Under the pieces are notes generated by a model. That model had not been told where the DNA came from, made no database searches, and was given only the letters and a program-made list of their open reading frames with translations. Below, piece after piece: positions 50,188 to 50,589 of a stretch of DNA of 50,589 nucleotides (its first letter is position 1; each line of letters starts with the position of its first letter). The position numbers and the translations under genes were made by a program. Source of the DNA: Ruminococcus sp. UBA1394 (GTDB taxonomy: Bacteria; Bacillota; Clostridia; Oscillospirales; Ruminococcaceae); contig DBQM01000022.1 of NCBI GenBank assembly GCA_002305725.1, positions 1 through 50,589 on the forward strand. The letters run 5' to 3'.

Positions 50188-50573
50188 TTCTGCATCTCCC
50201 CGTAATACTGCATATACAGATTTTCAAGAGTTTTCTCTCCGCTCTGAACCTTTTCGGTAAGCTCCGGAACATTACCGCTGTCAATGAGATGTCCCTCTTT
50301 TATGAACAGTATCTCTTTGGCAATAGTTTCAATATCCGAAACAATATGAGTTGAAATAATAATTATCTTATCCTTTCCTAAATGGGACACCATATTGCGG
50401 ATTATAACTCTTTGTTTCGGGTCAAGTCCGGCTGTCGGCTCGTCAAGAATTATAAGGTCTGGATTCCCCAGCAATGCCGACGCAATCAGCACCCTCTGTT
50501 TCATACCGCCCGAAAAACCTCCCATTTTCTTGTCAAGACTGTCGGTCAGCTCCACACGCTCAACGATGTAGTG
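50184..50573 (-). CDS. ABC transporter ATPase, C-terminal part (incomplete)
   Basis: About 129 residues with signature FSGGMKQRVLIA, Walker B LIILDEPTAGLDP and the switch His in ISTHIVSDIE, typical of ABC-2 exporter ATPases. Walker A and the Q-loop are missing. The frame is closed by a TAG at 50574-50576, only 13 bases from the window end, just before IVERVELTDSLDKK, a place where the family normally continues upstream. Either the gene is truncated or the last bases are wrong (contig end, indel). No proper start codon was found. Partner of the permease at 48007-50187. Confidence 0.8.
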   Translation of the reverse strand, partial: HYIVERVELTDSLDKKMGGFSGGMKQRVLIASALLGNPDLIILDEPTAGLDPKQRVIIRNMVSHLGKDKIIIISTHIVSDIETIAKEILFIKEGHLIDSGNVPELTEKVQSGEKTLENLYMQYYGEMQK

Positions 50574-50589
50574 CTACAATAGATATTGG

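Noticed and set aside
1..50589. CRISPR arrays, rRNA, tRNA, prophage or intact insertion sequences
   Set aside because: No regularly spaced repeats with unique spacers, no cloverleaf with a conserved TTCRA arm, and no transposase or phage gene was seen by reading; short tRNA-like pieces could have been missed.

Overview
ORGANISM. The window looks like a fibre-degrading Ruminococcus (Oscillospiraceae, Bacillota), closest in style to the R. flavefaciens / R. champanellensis / R. bicirculans group. The grounds are dockerin-bearing GH9, GH43, GH44 and expansin proteins, moderate-to-low G+C, strong AGGAGG ribosome sites, near-consensus TTGACA-17-TATAAT promoters and Rho-independent terminators. The genus is an inference; no rRNA or tRNA gene, scaffoldin, CRISPR array or intact transposon was seen.

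LAYOUT. 1-3.5 kb: 5' part of a polyphosphate kinase gene (minus), a macro-domain/HTH fusion, and a lipoprotein plus SHOCT membrane protein pair. 3.6-10.3 kb: carbohydrate locus with a secreted GH43-dockerin protein, an MFS transporter and a cytoplasmic GH31 alpha-glucosidase, divergent from an AraC regulator. 10.3-14.5 kb: membrane-anchored GH59 enzyme, a second AraC regulator and a GNAT acetyltransferase. 14.6-19.8 kb: an ABC-2 exporter (ATPase and two permeases) with a NarL-type two-component system. 20-27.6 kb: a LacI-controlled sulfur/sulfate-ester locus with a SsuABC-type importer, a Cys-type S1 sulfatase and its radical-SAM maturase. 27.9-30.9 kb: a chemoreceptor and an AAC(3)-family acetyltransferase. 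31.2-36.8 kb: two convergent GH9-CBM3c-dockerin cellulases, one carrying a single-base frameshift. 37.4-41.7 kb: an exopolysaccharide segment (initiating sugar transferase and two tandem Wzz-like proteins). 41.8-47.8 kb: an OmpR-type two-component system, a GH44-dockerin enzyme and a dockerin-expansin protein. 48-50.6 kb: an ABC-2 permease and the C-terminal part of its ATPase.

HOW IT WORKS TOGETHER. The secreted GH9, GH44, GH43 and expansin proteins would dock on a cellulosome encoded elsewhere and loosen and cut cellulose, beta-glucan/xyloglucan and arabinoxylan. AraC, LacI and two-component regulators sit beside the gene sets they probably control.

MOST NOTEWORTHY. An element of about 143 bp, with a promoter, a palindrome over the -10 box and a conserved RNA-like core, occurs upstream of the Wzz-like genes and, on the other strand, of the expansin gene. 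Its core recurs before the OmpR regulator. The core hairpin shows a compensatory base-pair change, and in the expansin copy one strand of it is complementary over 10 nt to the gene's own ribosome-binding site. This is a candidate undescribed regulatory RNA. A second is a 10-codon leader peptide with two adjacent Cys codons before the sulfur-compound binding protein.
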